From positions 1 through 18,318 of the forward strand of contig CALFIT010000292.1 of NCBI GenBank assembly GCA_937877465.1: DNA of 18,318 nt, read 5' to 3'. The notes under the pieces are model-generated. The model saw only the letters and a list, made by a program, of their open reading frames with translations, made no database searches and was not told the DNA's origin. Made by a program: the position numbers and the translations under genes. How positions within the stretch are numbered: the first letter of the stretch is position 1; every line of letters starts with the position of its first letter. This DNA is from an uncultured Bacteroidales bacterium. Its GTDB lineage: Bacteria; Bacteroidota; Bacteroidia; Bacteroidales; F082. Of the stretch, positions 1 through 8,486 are shown piece by piece.

Positions 1-1423
1 TTTCATCAAGAACCGCAAAGAGTTCTTCGATTTTGGTAACGATGCGGAGTTGCTCTGGGTAAGGAGGTATAGAAATAATATAATCCGACAAATAATTGTT
101 TTTTATATTATTGATATTTGAACCTTTGGCAATATTACGAATATAATCCTTGTAATCCTCGCTAAGAAATATAAGATTTATGAACTCCCGAGATAAATAA
201 TTACTGAATCTCAGTATCCGCAAGAAAGCACCAATCTGTGTAATACGAGGTACCTTGTTGGCAAATCCAGTTTTGCCAATTAATGTTGAACTACCAGTAG
301 ATGAAACTACAACAATATCACCATCTTTAACTTCATTTTCTGAGTCGTGATATTCGTACGAAACAAAAACGTCATCATCTTCTAATAAAACCTTCCCGTT
401 TTGTATGTTACCTCCTCGTAAAATTCTTATTCCATTGGTTCGTACATCATCTTTTTTGTATGAAACCCCTCCTATAATGTTTGCCATATCGCCAACATGA
501 CATTTAATCCAATTCATAGGTGTGTTCTCACATTGCGCGTTATCACAAGGAGTAAACTTGGGATTGATGCGCCTAAGCAACTCTATTGCTGGTTCATCCG
601 ACGGATCTTGCGTAACGAGCTTTCCGTGAATCGCAAGGTCTAAAATCTTTGATTTCGTTTGTTGGATGGATGACTCTAAATCATTTGTTTCTTTTTCCAA
701 CTCTTCAATAAATGATAGCCACTGTTTAATTGCAGTGACAATACGCTTTTGTTCGTTATATGGAGGTATAGGCAATGGTATCTCAGCAAATTTTTCAAAA
801 TTAATGCTGTCAACAGTAGTACCATCTTTATGATATTCTTTTAAGATGTAGTGTTCTCTTGCTTTTATTGCATAATAAACATATTCGTGTATCCCTTTGA
901 GATACAGCGAAATTGTCTTCAAATCCTGATTTACAGTAGCCTTTTCTTCTAAAATGGCGATAGGAAGTGTATGTCGTAGAATTCCACTTCTTGTTACCAT
1001 CAAAAGTGTTCCTGGCTCATATTGTGTCATAATATCCAAAGCTTCATTAGATATTTTCATCATCGAGTCAGTTATTCGCTCTGATTTCATGTCTTTAGAA
1101 GTAATCCACAGATTAGTCCCATTTGACCAGTATTGTTTATTATCCATAGATGGAGTTTTTCCGCCACCATAGTTCGCTATTTCTGAAAGCCTGCACCATT
1201 CCCATCCCTCTGGCGCCTTAAATGGCACCTCGTTCTCATAATAGGGCGTATCGGAAGCAGACTTCTTGCTGCGCTTAATCTTGCCTTCTTTAATAAGTCG
1301 TTCTTTCTCTGCACGAATGCGCTCCAACAATACAGATGCTGGCTCATCATTCGGGTCTTGCGGAACGAGCTTGCCACGAATGGCAAGGTCGAGTATCTTT
1401 TGGCGTAGTTTCTTTGTGTCCAT
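1..1423 (-). CDS. hsdS: Type I restriction-modification specificity subunit HsdS (3' end cut by window edge)
   Basis: HsdS is the DNA-recognition subunit of a type I restriction-modification complex; each of its two target recognition domains reads one half of a bipartite site. Reading back from the ATG at 1423 gives 474 uninterrupted codons to the window edge. The protein shows the family's duplicated architecture. The conserved phrase KILDLAIRGKLVPQD near residue 7 recurs as KILDLAIHGKLVTQD about 250 residues later, and each variable domain ends in a matching phrase (IPPYNEQKRIV, then IPPYPEQLRIV). The last visible residues, EELFAVLDE, are typical of the extreme C-terminus, so only a few residues should be missing. 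The recognition domains are AT-rich compared with hsdM and hsdR, as is usual for exchangeable specificity domains. It is the last gene of the hsdR operon, after a repeat-filled spacer. The target sequence cannot be read from the protein. Confidence 0.95.
   Translation of the reverse strand, partial: MDTKKLRQKILDLAIRGKLVPQDPNDEPASVLLERIRAEKERLIKEGKIKRSKKSASDTPYYENEVPFKAPEGWEWCRLSEIANYGGGKTPSMDNKQYWSNGTNLWITSKDMKSERITDSMMKISNEALDIMTQYEPGTLLMVTRSGILRHTLPIAILEEKATVNQDLKTISLYLKGIHEYVYYAIKAREHYILKEYHKDGTTVDSINFEKFAEIPLPIPPYNEQKRIVTAIKQWLSFIEELEKETNDLESSIQQTKSKILDLAIHGKLVTQDPSDEPAIELLRRINPKFTPCDNAQCENTPMNWIKCHVGDMANIIGGVSYKKDDVRTNGIRILRGGNIQNGKVLLEDDDVFVSYEYHDSENEVKDGDIVVVSSTGSSTLIGKTGFANKVPRITQIGAFLRILRFSNYLSREFINLIFLSEDYKDYIRNIAKGSNINNIKNNYLSDYIISIPPYPEQLRIVTKIEELFAVLDE
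571..655. repeat. Internal hsdS repeat, copy 2 (central conserved region)
   Basis: This segment encodes the central conserved region of HsdS and aligns without gaps to 1321-1405, exactly 750 bp (250 codons) away, at roughly three quarters identity by eye. Such paired conserved segments let target recognition domains be swapped by homologous recombination in other type I systems; swapping here is an inference. Confidence 0.75.
1321..1405. repeat. Internal hsdS repeat, copy 1 (N-terminal conserved region)
   Basis: This is the 5' copy of the 85-bp segment repeated at 571-655. It encodes the first KILDLAIRGKLVPQD region just after the start codon, and it marks the boundary before the first recognition domain. 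Confidence 0.75.
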
Positions 1424-1446
1424 ATCTTTATTCTTTTGACCGAATC

Positions 1447-1490
1447 ACGACCGTTTTACGACCGAATTACGCTCACTTTTCGCACGAATT
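1447..1490. repeat. Perfect 44-bp direct repeat, copy A
   Basis: Four successive 11-bp units (acgaccgtttt, acgaccgaatt, acgctcacttt, tcgcacgaatt) are identical base for base to 1588-1631. The identity of this block, while neighbouring units have diverged, points to a recent segmental duplication or gene conversion inside the array. Confidence 0.9.
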
Positions 1491-1587
1491 TCGCTCACAT
1501 TTATGTGCGTTTTATTGCATAAACCACTGTATATCAACCATATCTTTAATTTACGTGCGAATTATGCGCGTTTTTATGCGCGAATTT

Positions 1588-1631
1588 ACGACCGTTTTAC
1601 GACCGAATTACGCTCACTTTTCGCACGAATT
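1588..1631. repeat. Perfect 44-bp direct repeat, copy B
   Basis: Identical to 1447-1490, 141 bp away in the same orientation. Recombination between the copies would delete 141 bp of the spacer upstream of hsdS without touching either gene. Confidence 0.9.
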
Positions 1632-1773
1632 ATACACGAATCATACACGAATTTACGTGCGGTCGTTTTATACAAGTCATTGTATTTCATCATGTTTTTT
1701 ATCTTTTCATGTAATTCGCTTGTGCTTTTATGTGCAAATTACGCACGAATTACGCACGAATTTTCAGCCATTC

Positions 1774-3453
1774 TTACACATTAATTTCATTTTCGCCTTT
1801 TGAAGTTATATACCATGTGCGTCCAACAAGAGTAAGTCGGCCATCTGTTGCCATTTTTATAAGGATTCTACCTAGATAGTCATTCTTGGACTTAAAGCTT
1901 TTTTCACCAGGTAGAGCATGGCCTACTGCTTCATATGCATCCGCCCGCTTAAATCCATCCTCCCCTGCATTATGAGCCAACTGAAGGATGAGCTTTTTAA
2001 GGGTGTCGAAAGCCAGGCCTTTATTTTTGGTGTATTGACCAACTTGATGCGTCATCCTGGCTACGCCCAAAGAGATACTAAGGTCTGATCCGCGACCCTC
2101 TATAAGCTTTCGTTCCTTCAAATGGGCAACGGCTTGTTTAGTGATAGGTCGATGTTTCTGAACGGCATCAAGCCAAATACATTCTTTGAGTGTCAGTTTG
2201 TTGTCACTCTTCAGCAACTCCGAATACTTCTCGTCCAACATCTTTCCATAGATGGTCACACCCACTGTACGGTTTTCATTGTCGATGTCATAGTCTGGCA
2301 TTGGAAAGAAGCGGTTCTTCTGTTCCATATAAATCTTCTTGATGCCACGACCAACGGTATCAATCATGTTGAAATGTACCATTCCTTTACAAAGACACTC
2401 GTTGCGGTAGTGCAACTGGGGCCCTTTATGTTCAAGAGCTTTTTCTATGGTACCAGGAATGAAGGAGCCGCCATTGCCGTAATAGAGCTTTCCGGGACTC
2501 TCCACAAAGACAATGCGCTGCTGTAATGTGTAGTCTTGATGAGCAATGGCATTATGCAAAGCCTCACGGATGGTATAGTCGTCATACTGCTTCATTGTGT
2601 CGGGAAAAAGGGTTCCCCCTGGCAGTTCGCGCATTGTTTTATTGCGTATCTTTGCAAGAACCTTGTCAACGGTCAGCAGGAAGGGAATGGTGAAATGCTC
2701 ATAGTCATCCACAATGTCTTCATCGTCTTGCAATGTCCATGTTATCTGAGCCACAGCTGGATGAATCTTATTAAGAGAAAGCGGCTTGCCCAGGAGCAGA
2801 ATGGCGGCCCTGGTTATCTGGCCATCGCGCATCATGTTGCTGTTGCTAAGAAAATCCTCCTTGCTCCAACCGTCGATTTCTTGGGAAGGGATGTTGCTAT
2901 GCACTTTCTTGTACATAACTCGTGCCGTGGCAAGAGCCAATTCGTCAAGGTCGTCAATAGTGGCATTGGGAACCAACTGAGCAGTCCAATCGGGAATGGG
3001 TGACTGGTGTCGTATCTCGTCGCGTTTGGTTTGATTCAACGGTTTTAGGCTTTCCCCATCACGAGCGTATGCAATTCCTTTCCAGTGCATCACGATGTTA
3101 CGCGGAGATGCGGGGACCTTGAACATCAGCACTCGCTTTCCTTCTATGAAAAGAGGTACAATTTCTCTGAAAATCAAGTTGTCGGTGGTGTGCTGGGACA
3201 TATCCTGCTTCAGTCTGTTCAGCGCTTGCTCACCCTCCTTGAAATTTGTGCCTGTTACCGCATGTGTCTTGTTGTCAATACCAAATACAATCCAAGCAAA
3301 GTCATGTTCGCGGAGATTCGCCTCGTTGCTTAAAGCAGAGAAGTATTTGCCCAAGTCATCCACATCGTAGTTGTTCTTGGCTGCTTTAAACTCCACCACC
3401 TCATTCTCCGAATGATTGAGCAAGTAGACTAATATGTCATTATAATTCTCCAT
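1774..3453 (-). CDS. AlbA_2/Schlafen-type putative DNA-binding protein with GHKL-like ATPase domain, inside the RM operon
   Basis: The 559-residue protein resembles the COG2865 family of predicted transcriptional regulators or helicase-like proteins. An N-terminal AlbA_2 domain is marked by VVEFKAAKN near residues 19-27 and WIVFGIDN near 54-61. A divergent GHKL-type ATPase region is marked by REALHNAIAHQDY near 296-308 (the N box) and VESPGKLYYG near 317-326. Basic winged-helix-like segments follow to the C-terminus. It starts 3 bases after hsdM stops, so the two are almost certainly co-transcribed and translationally linked. It sits between hsdM and hsdS, where it could regulate the restriction system, add a defence activity or act on nucleic acid during restriction; none of these is shown by the sequence. 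The family assignment is firm, the role unknown. Confidence 0.88.
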   Translation of the reverse strand: MENYNDILVYLLNHSENEVVEFKAAKNNYDVDDLGKYFSALSNEANLREHDFAWIVFGIDNKTHAVTGTNFKEGEQALNRLKQDMSQHTTDNLIFREIVPLFIEGKRVLMFKVPASPRNIVMHWKGIAYARDGESLKPLNQTKRDEIRHQSPIPDWTAQLVPNATIDDLDELALATARVMYKKVHSNIPSQEIDGWSKEDFLSNSNMMRDGQITRAAILLLGKPLSLNKIHPAVAQITWTLQDDEDIVDDYEHFTIPFLLTVDKVLAKIRNKTMRELPGGTLFPDTMKQYDDYTIREALHNAIAHQDYTLQQRIVFVESPGKLYYGNGGSFIPGTIEKALEHKGPQLHYRNECLCKGMVHFNMIDTVGRGIKKIYMEQKNRFFPMPDYDIDNENRTVGVTIYGKMLDEKYSELLKSDNKLTLKECIWLDAVQKHRPITKQAVAHLKERKLIEGRGSDLSISLGVARMTHQVGQYTKNKGLAFDTLKKLILQLAHNAGEDGFKRADAYEAVGHALPGEKSFKSKNDYLGRILIKMATDGRLTLVGRTWYITSKGENEINV

Positions 3454-3456
3454 ATT

Positions 3457-4878
3457 CTATTCCTCTATATCTTTTAGAAGTTTCTGCAATTCGGCCACGG
3501 CCTTGCCGATATTGTCACTCTTCTGCTGAATGGTCTGCATCAATTCCGCCAATGTCATGTCATCATCGTCGTTGGTCTGCTTGATCCATGAAATATCGAG
3601 GCTGGTCTTGTCGCGCTTCAGCAGTTCCGAAACGGGGTACTTGCGCCAACGGCCATTAGGATTCTCCTCACTGTAGGTCTCTTTGCGCAGACCAATGTCC
3701 TCGGCATGGTAGCAAGCCACGAAGTCGTCCAAATGGTGGCGCATCATGGGCTTGGTGGCGAGTGTGTGCTTGATGCCTGTGCGGTAGTCGTAGAACCAAA
3801 CATCCTTTGTCTGTTCTCCTTTCTTGAAGAAGAGGACATTGGCTTTCACGCCTTGCGCATAGAAAATACCTGTCGGCAAACGAAGAATGGTGTGCAAGTT
3901 GAAGTTCTTCAGCATTTCCTTACGGATGGTCTCACCGGCACCGCCTTCAAAGAGCACATTATCGGGAAGGACCACGGCAGCACGACCATTGTTCTTCAGC
4001 ATGACCATGATATGTTGGAGGAAGTTCAGCTGGTTGTTCTTCGTCTCTACATAGAAGTCTGGGCGGTCAATATCGACACTTCCTGCCGGACGTGTTCCAA
4101 ATGGTGGATTGGCAAGAATGACATCGACGAGTTTCTGCGGTTGTTTCTCTAAGGAGTCTTCGCAGAGTATCGGGCTGCGGTCGGTGCCGATGCCGTGCAG
4201 GTAGAGGTTCATCGAGGCTAATGTAACAACAAGAGCCGTATTGTCATAACCCAAAAGGGCTTTCTCACGGAGGAAGTCTCTCTTAGCTTTGTCCTGCGAC
4301 TGGTTCTTCATGTAGTCGTAGGCTGCCAAGAGGAATCCACCTGTACCACAGGCGGGGTCGCAGACCGTTTCACCAATCTGCGGACGGGTGACATCCACCA
4401 TTGCAGAAATCAAAGAACGTGGCGTGAAGTACTGGCCCGCACCACTCTTTTTGTCCTGACCGTTCTTTTCAAGGATGCTTTCGTAGATGGCACCTTTGAC
4501 ATCGCCATCCATTACCAACCATTGTTCTTCATCAATCAGCGAAATCACTTTGCGAAGATAGACCGGCTTGTCAATCTTGTTCTGGGCTTTCACGAAGATG
4601 GTGCCGATAAGGTTTTCTTCTTCTGACAGTTTCTTCAGCGTCTCTTCATACTGGTTGATAAGGTCAAGACCGTCCAGTTCAATGAGGTCTTTCCAACGAT
4701 AGCCTTCTGGAATGGCAGAGTCTTCGCCAAAAGTCTCTACGTTTTCATCGTCCATCTTCAAGAAGAGGAGATAAGTAAGTTGGGTGATATAATCCGTGAA
4801 TCCGATGCCCTGTCCCGAAAGGGTCGTGGCCAAGGTCCACACTTTCTTGGTGAGTGATGTCTCTTTATTGTTTGCCAT
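3457..4878 (-). CDS. hsdM: Type I restriction-modification DNA adenine methyltransferase HsdM
   Basis: HsdM transfers a methyl group from S-adenosylmethionine to adenine at the site chosen by HsdS, and is also required for restriction. The 473-residue protein has an N-terminal helical HsdM domain (about 5-130), then GQYFTPR at 148-154, the SAM-binding motif I DPACGTGG at 174-181, and the catalytic N6-adenine motif NPPFG at 257-261. Its length is normal for the family. The C-terminal part (about 430-473) is charged and helical, fitting the segment that packs against HsdS. The gene lies 6 bases after hsdR and 3 bases before the AlbA_2 gene. All key motifs are intact, so an active enzyme is expected. 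Confidence 0.97.
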   Translation of the reverse strand: MANNKETSLTKKVWTLATTLSGQGIGFTDYITQLTYLLFLKMDDENVETFGEDSAIPEGYRWKDLIELDGLDLINQYEETLKKLSEEENLIGTIFVKAQNKIDKPVYLRKVISLIDEEQWLVMDGDVKGAIYESILEKNGQDKKSGAGQYFTPRSLISAMVDVTRPQIGETVCDPACGTGGFLLAAYDYMKNQSQDKAKRDFLREKALLGYDNTALVVTLASMNLYLHGIGTDRSPILCEDSLEKQPQKLVDVILANPPFGTRPAGSVDIDRPDFYVETKNNQLNFLQHIMVMLKNNGRAAVVLPDNVLFEGGAGETIRKEMLKNFNLHTILRLPTGIFYAQGVKANVLFFKKGEQTKDVWFYDYRTGIKHTLATKPMMRHHLDDFVACYHAEDIGLRKETYSEENPNGRWRKYPVSELLKRDKTSLDISWIKQTNDDDDMTLAELMQTIQQKSDNIGKAVAELQKLLKDIEE

Positions 4879-4884
4879 ATTATG

Positions 4885-7590
4885 TTATGCTGTTTTTCTA
4901 TATAATAAGAACTTCGACAAGGAAACAAGGGCTTCATCCGCCTGTGACTTGCCGCCAAAGGCTTTGATAAGTTGAGCCGCCCGTGTCTTGTCGTCGTCGA
5001 TGATATCCTTGATGGTGCAAGCGCCGTTTGAAGCGATGTATTCAACAATTTGACGGATGATTGTAATCTGTGATTCTGTCACTGTACGCTGCACCTGTCC
5101 GTACCAAAGGTTGAAACGCTGCTGCGCCGATGGGTACAGACTCTCCAATGTCTCAATCTGATGGTTGGCGAAACGAACCAACTGAATGATATTGGTCAAT
5201 GCTTCCTTCTCCTCCTTGGTGCTATGCTTCTTGACAGACTGCGGATTAACGATGGTGTAGCAGTTCCAAAGACGTGAAGTCTGGAACTTATTGTTCGCCA
5301 GTTTCAGTTTGTTCTCCAAATCCTTCAATGAAGCGTATGTGAGCGGTTCTCCGTCGTTATTGTAGATCATGCGTAGGGCCTCAATCTCGTCTTGATGGTC
5401 GTCGCAATACTGCTCGAATGCCGATGTCACTTCCTTGGCTTCCTCTTGTGAGAAACCTTTGGAGATAAGATTGTCTTCGCCTGGCATCAATGTCTCAATG
5501 AAGCCAGCAGCAAGAATGAGCAGATATTGGCGTGCATCAGGATGGTGGGTCAGCGGAGCCACCAATGCCTTTCGTTCAAGATTTGGCTCGTCGATGCTTT
5601 CGTATGGAGGCAGTGTGTTCTTCTCCAAGGCATCAAAGATGGCAGCAGAGATTTCCTGCATCCCACTATAAGCCAATCTCTGGAACTCCTCCCGTTGCTT
5701 ATCCGTACACTTGTTGTAGATTCGTGCCAGTTTTGCCGCAATCAAGCGCAAATAGTCATCGTTGACATTGCCATGCGTCAACAGTTCCAGTAGTCTTTTG
5801 AGTGTGATAGTTTGAACAGGTTCACCATCGCCAGGACTCGTGATTGTCTTCTGACTTTCGGTAACCCCAACGGCATCCACAAGGAAGAAGCAATCCTTGC
5901 TAAAGGCATTTGGCGTGACATTGCGTAACTGGTCATCGCCAATGGTGCGCACTCCACGGCCTTTCATCTGGATATACAAAGGCTCAGATGCCACATCACG
6001 CATGAATATCAGCACTTCAAGTGGCTTCACGTCCGTTCCTGTAGCCACAAGCGTACAAGTCACGGCAATACGGAACTCCTTGTCGTTGCGGAACTGGCGT
6101 ATCAACTCATTGCTGTCACCAGCAGAATAGGTTATCTTCTGCACGAACTTGTCATCTGTACGCCCAAAAACTTCTTTTGCGATACGCACGATATTGTTTG
6201 CATGAATCTCGTTCAAGGCAAAGATGAGCGTCTTGGGCAGATAGTCCATGTTGGGTTCACGCTGCGGGTCAGTGAACATTTCCGTATAAACGGCATCGCG
6301 GTATGTTTCAAGCACCAGTTTTATTTGAGCCGGATTGATGACGCTGCGGTTCAGTTCTTCCTTGGTATAGTTCTTGGTTTCCTCGTTGCGAACCGTTTCC
6401 ACCTTTCCTGTGTATCGAGTTTCCCGCTTCAACTTGTCGCCTTTAAGGATAGCACCGCCGTTTTCAGTCGCTTCAGTTTTGATACGATAGATTCGGGCAT
6501 CCACATTTACACCGTCCACAATGGACTGCTCCAGAGTGTAGTTGACTACGATATTGTTATTGAAAAACGCCTTTGTCTCTGGTACCGGCGTTGCTGTCAA
6601 ACCAATGAGTTTAGCCGTATTGAAGTATTCCAGCACCTTTTTCCAATTGCCATAGATGGAACGGTGGCATTCGTCGATGATAATCAAGTCAAAAAAATCC
6701 GGTGGCAACGTCATATTTCCCGTCAGCTGCACCTCACTCGTGGCGGTATCCTCATCGTCATCATCGTTGTCAACAATCTCCTGGCCAGTAAGGAGAGAAA
6801 ACAGGCGTTGTATGGTAGAGATGACCACATTGCTGTCGGATGGAACCTTTGCTGATTTCAGTCGATTAACCACATAGATGGTGTTGAACGGGTCGCCATT
6901 CTCCGTTAGGCGGAACATGCCGAACTCTCCTTCTGCCTGCTTTCCGAGGTTGTTTCGGTCAACTAAGAAGAGGATGCGTTTCATAGGGGTGAAAGCCAAA
7001 AGACGGTAGGCGGCCAGACAAGCCGTGTAAGTCTTTCCTGCTCCTGTTGCCAAAACTATCAAAGCTTTTTTCTGTCCAGCCCGGAAACTGTTCTCCAATT
7101 CCGAAATGGCTTCAAACTGGCAATCGCGCAATCCTTTCTTTTTCAATGTCGGCAAACCTGCGTATGGATCATCTATTCCCAGCATTTTCACAATCTCCTT
7201 TGGCGTATGGATGCGGTTCAACTCGATGAGTTCGCCTTCTTCATCGCGAAAATCGCGGTAAAACGTCTCTTCTCCGTTGGACTGGTATATGATGGGCAAA
7301 GGGCGGGAATAGGCTTTATAACAGTCTGGCACGCCACGAGCGTATAAGGCAGCTTGTTCACAAACCACACTGGCGGTGACATCTACTTCTTTCCGCTTCG
7401 CTTCTAATACGCCTACTGCCATGCCATTTATGAACAGAAAGTAGTCAGCTTCCCGATTACCCTCCATGAGACCTTCACGGATAGCAGCAGCTGTAAGAGT
7501 GGGAGAATAGAAATCCCTATCAACCACTTTCCAACCAGCGTCTTCGAACATCTGGTCTATTTTTACTCTTGCATACTCTTCTGGAGTCAT
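4885..7590 (-). CDS. hsdR: Type I restriction endonuclease/translocase subunit HsdR (EcoEI-like)
   Basis: HsdR pumps DNA past the bound complex by ATP hydrolysis and cuts unmethylated DNA far from the recognition site. In its 901 residues I see an N-terminal PD-(D/E)xK nuclease region (EADYF near 47-51 and LEAKRK at 62-67), Walker A ATGAGKT at 181-187, the DEAD-box variant DECH at 306-309, and TATP at 332-335. A second RecA-like domain follows, with TCTLVATGTDV and QMKGRGVRT, and then a long helical C-terminus like the EcoEI R C-terminal domain. Length and motifs are typical and complete. An acidic stretch (near 273-281) between helicase motifs is probably a surface loop. It is the first gene of the operon, with a good -7 promoter element 38-45 bases upstream of its ATG. 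Confidence 0.97.
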   Translation of the reverse strand: MTPEEYARVKIDQMFEDAGWKVVDRDFYSPTLTAAAIREGLMEGNREADYFLFINGMAVGVLEAKRKEVDVTASVVCEQAALYARGVPDCYKAYSRPLPIIYQSNGEETFYRDFRDEEGELIELNRIHTPKEIVKMLGIDDPYAGLPTLKKKGLRDCQFEAISELENSFRAGQKKALIVLATGAGKTYTACLAAYRLLAFTPMKRILFLVDRNNLGKQAEGEFGMFRLTENGDPFNTIYVVNRLKSAKVPSDSNVVISTIQRLFSLLTGQEIVDNDDDDEDTATSEVQLTGNMTLPPDFFDLIIIDECHRSIYGNWKKVLEYFNTAKLIGLTATPVPETKAFFNNNIVVNYTLEQSIVDGVNVDARIYRIKTEATENGGAILKGDKLKRETRYTGKVETVRNEETKNYTKEELNRSVINPAQIKLVLETYRDAVYTEMFTDPQREPNMDYLPKTLIFALNEIHANNIVRIAKEVFGRTDDKFVQKITYSAGDSNELIRQFRNDKEFRIAVTCTLVATGTDVKPLEVLIFMRDVASEPLYIQMKGRGVRTIGDDQLRNVTPNAFSKDCFFLVDAVGVTESQKTITSPGDGEPVQTITLKRLLELLTHGNVNDDYLRLIAAKLARIYNKCTDKQREEFQRLAYSGMQEISAAIFDALEKNTLPPYESIDEPNLERKALVAPLTHHPDARQYLLILAAGFIETLMPGEDNLISKGFSQEEAKEVTSAFEQYCDDHQDEIEALRMIYNNDGEPLTYASLKDLENKLKLANNKFQTSRLWNCYTIVNPQSVKKHSTKEEKEALTNIIQLVRFANHQIETLESLYPSAQQRFNLWYGQVQRTVTESQITIIRQIVEYIASNGACTIKDIIDDDKTRAAQLIKAFGGKSQADEALVSLSKFLLYRKTA

Positions 7591-7627
7591 TTGTGATAAG
7601 ATGAATTATCGGAAGGTTATTTGCCTG

Positions 7628-7635
7628 CAAAAGTA
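7628..7635 (-). promoter_or_regulatory. Candidate -7 promoter element for the hsdR-hsdM-AlbA_2-hsdS operon
   Basis: On the minus strand this reads TACTTTTG, a perfect match to the Bacteroidota -7 consensus TAnnTTTG. It lies 38 bases before the hsdR ATG, leaving a leader of about 30 bases. I see no good TTTG -33 box at the usual 19-21 base spacing; the nearest TTTTG sits only 12 bases upstream. Confidence 0.6.
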
Positions 7636-7682
7636 GCAAATCTTTTACAAAATCCATCCTTTTTAGGACAAAACCCACTTCT

Positions 7683-8477
7683 TCACACCCGATAATACGA
7701 CCCCAAAATCCTCGCAAACCACTTTGCCGGCAAAATCCGTTTCAAAAACACGGACAGCTTTTGTTCCAACGAAGCCACCACATAGCCTTGACGTGGATTC
7801 CTTTTCTTGATGATTTTGCTGATTTTTCGGGCCAAGACTGTGGGCTTCAAGCCGCCGTTTTCGTCGTGTTCCACCTTCTCGATGGCGGTTTGGTAGATGG
7901 GATAGGCTTCTATCGCGGCTTGGTCGGCCACCTTCTTGCGACTGCCCGTGAAGCCCGTGGCGAAGTCGCCGGGGCGAAGGACGACCACCTTGATTCCAAA
8001 CGATTTCGTCTCCAATCGCAACGCCTCGCAATAGCCCTCGATGGCAAACTTGCTGGCGGAATAGAAGCCTTGGAACGGCAGTCCCATCAGGCCGCCGATG
8101 CTGCTCAGCGCGATGATGGTGCCGCTCTTCTGCCGGCGCATGTAGGGCAACACGGCATCTGCGCAATGCACCAAACCCATGAAGTTGGTGTCCATCTGCA
8201 AACGGATTTCCTCCTCGGTGGCAAACTCCAACGGACCTCCGATGCCCATGCCTGCATTGTTGACCAACACATCGATACGGCCTTCTTTTTCAACGACTTG
8301 CCTCACTGCGTAGCTGACGGCCTCACGGTCGCGCACGTCGAGTTGAAGATAGTTTACCTTGGGCAAAGGCTCCACCTCGCGGCGCACCGTGCCATAAACG
8401 GTGTGGCCTTCCTGCGCAAGCAGCCGCGCCGTTTCGAGGCCGAAGCCTGATGATATGCCGGTGATGAAAACAACCAT
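7683..8477 (-). CDS. Short-chain dehydrogenase/reductase, candidate 3-ketosphinganine reductase
   Basis: The 264-residue protein is a classical NAD(P)-dependent SDR. It has the cofactor motif TGISSGFG at residues 6-13, D47 in LQLDV, NNAG at 73-76, catalytic Ser125 or Ser126, and the YSASK motif with Tyr139 and Lys143. A basic, hydrophobic C-terminus (about 236-264) could be an amphipathic membrane-associating helix, as in several lipid-acting SDRs. The ATG at 8477 was chosen because the glycine-rich motif then begins at the usual position; the open frame continues upstream into the serine palmitoyltransferase gene, which is not expected to be coding. It is the last gene of the lipid operon, directly after the enzyme that makes 3-ketosphinganine, so reduction of that product is the natural guess. 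SDR substrate ranges are broad, so the substrate remains unproven. Confidence 0.9.
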   Translation of the reverse strand: MVVFITGISSGFGLETARLLAQEGHTVYGTVRREVEPLPKVNYLQLDVRDREAVSYAVRQVVEKEGRIDVLVNNAGMGIGGPLEFATEEEIRLQMDTNFMGLVHCADAVLPYMRRQKSGTIIALSSIGGLMGLPFQGFYSASKFAIEGYCEALRLETKSFGIKVVVLRPGDFATGFTGSRKKVADQAAIEAYPIYQTAIEKVEHDENGGLKPTVLARKISKIIKKRNPRQGYVVASLEQKLSVFLKRILPAKWFARILGSYYRV

Positions 8478-8486
8478 AACAACAAA

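Larger units (their letters stand above)
1437..1762. repeat. Degenerate 11-bp-period repeat array filling the hsdS upstream spacer
   Basis: The 350 bases between the AlbA_2 gene (ends 1774) and hsdS (starts 1423) hold no gene but are mostly a degenerate tandem repeat of 11 bp, consensus near acgnncgaatt on the plus strand. Clear in-phase runs are 1437-1501 (first unit one base short), 1588-1653 (acgaccgtttt, acgaccgaatt, acgctcacttt, tcgcacgaatt, atacacgaatc, atacacgaatt) and 1708-1762, which ends with two identical units acgcacgaatt. A 13-base unit at 1575-1587 shifts the phase once. Because 11 is not a multiple of 3 and the units rarely contain stops, spurious plus-strand reading frames stay open across it. 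Function is unknown. I saw no Bacteroidota -7 element here for separate hsdS transcription. Confidence 0.85.

Noticed and set aside
1437..1762. Possible CRISPR array.
   Set aside because: The units are 11 bp, contiguous and degenerate; the only long identical repeat has two copies, with no regular unique spacers and no cas gene.
1336..1803. Plus-strand reading frame of 155 codons (and a 93-codon frame at 1503-1784) with a repeated TTVLRPNYAHFSHE peptide.
   Set aside because: The peptide repeat is only the translation of the 11-bp DNA array, which lacks stops; it overlaps hsdS at one end and the AlbA_2 gene at the other, antisense to both.
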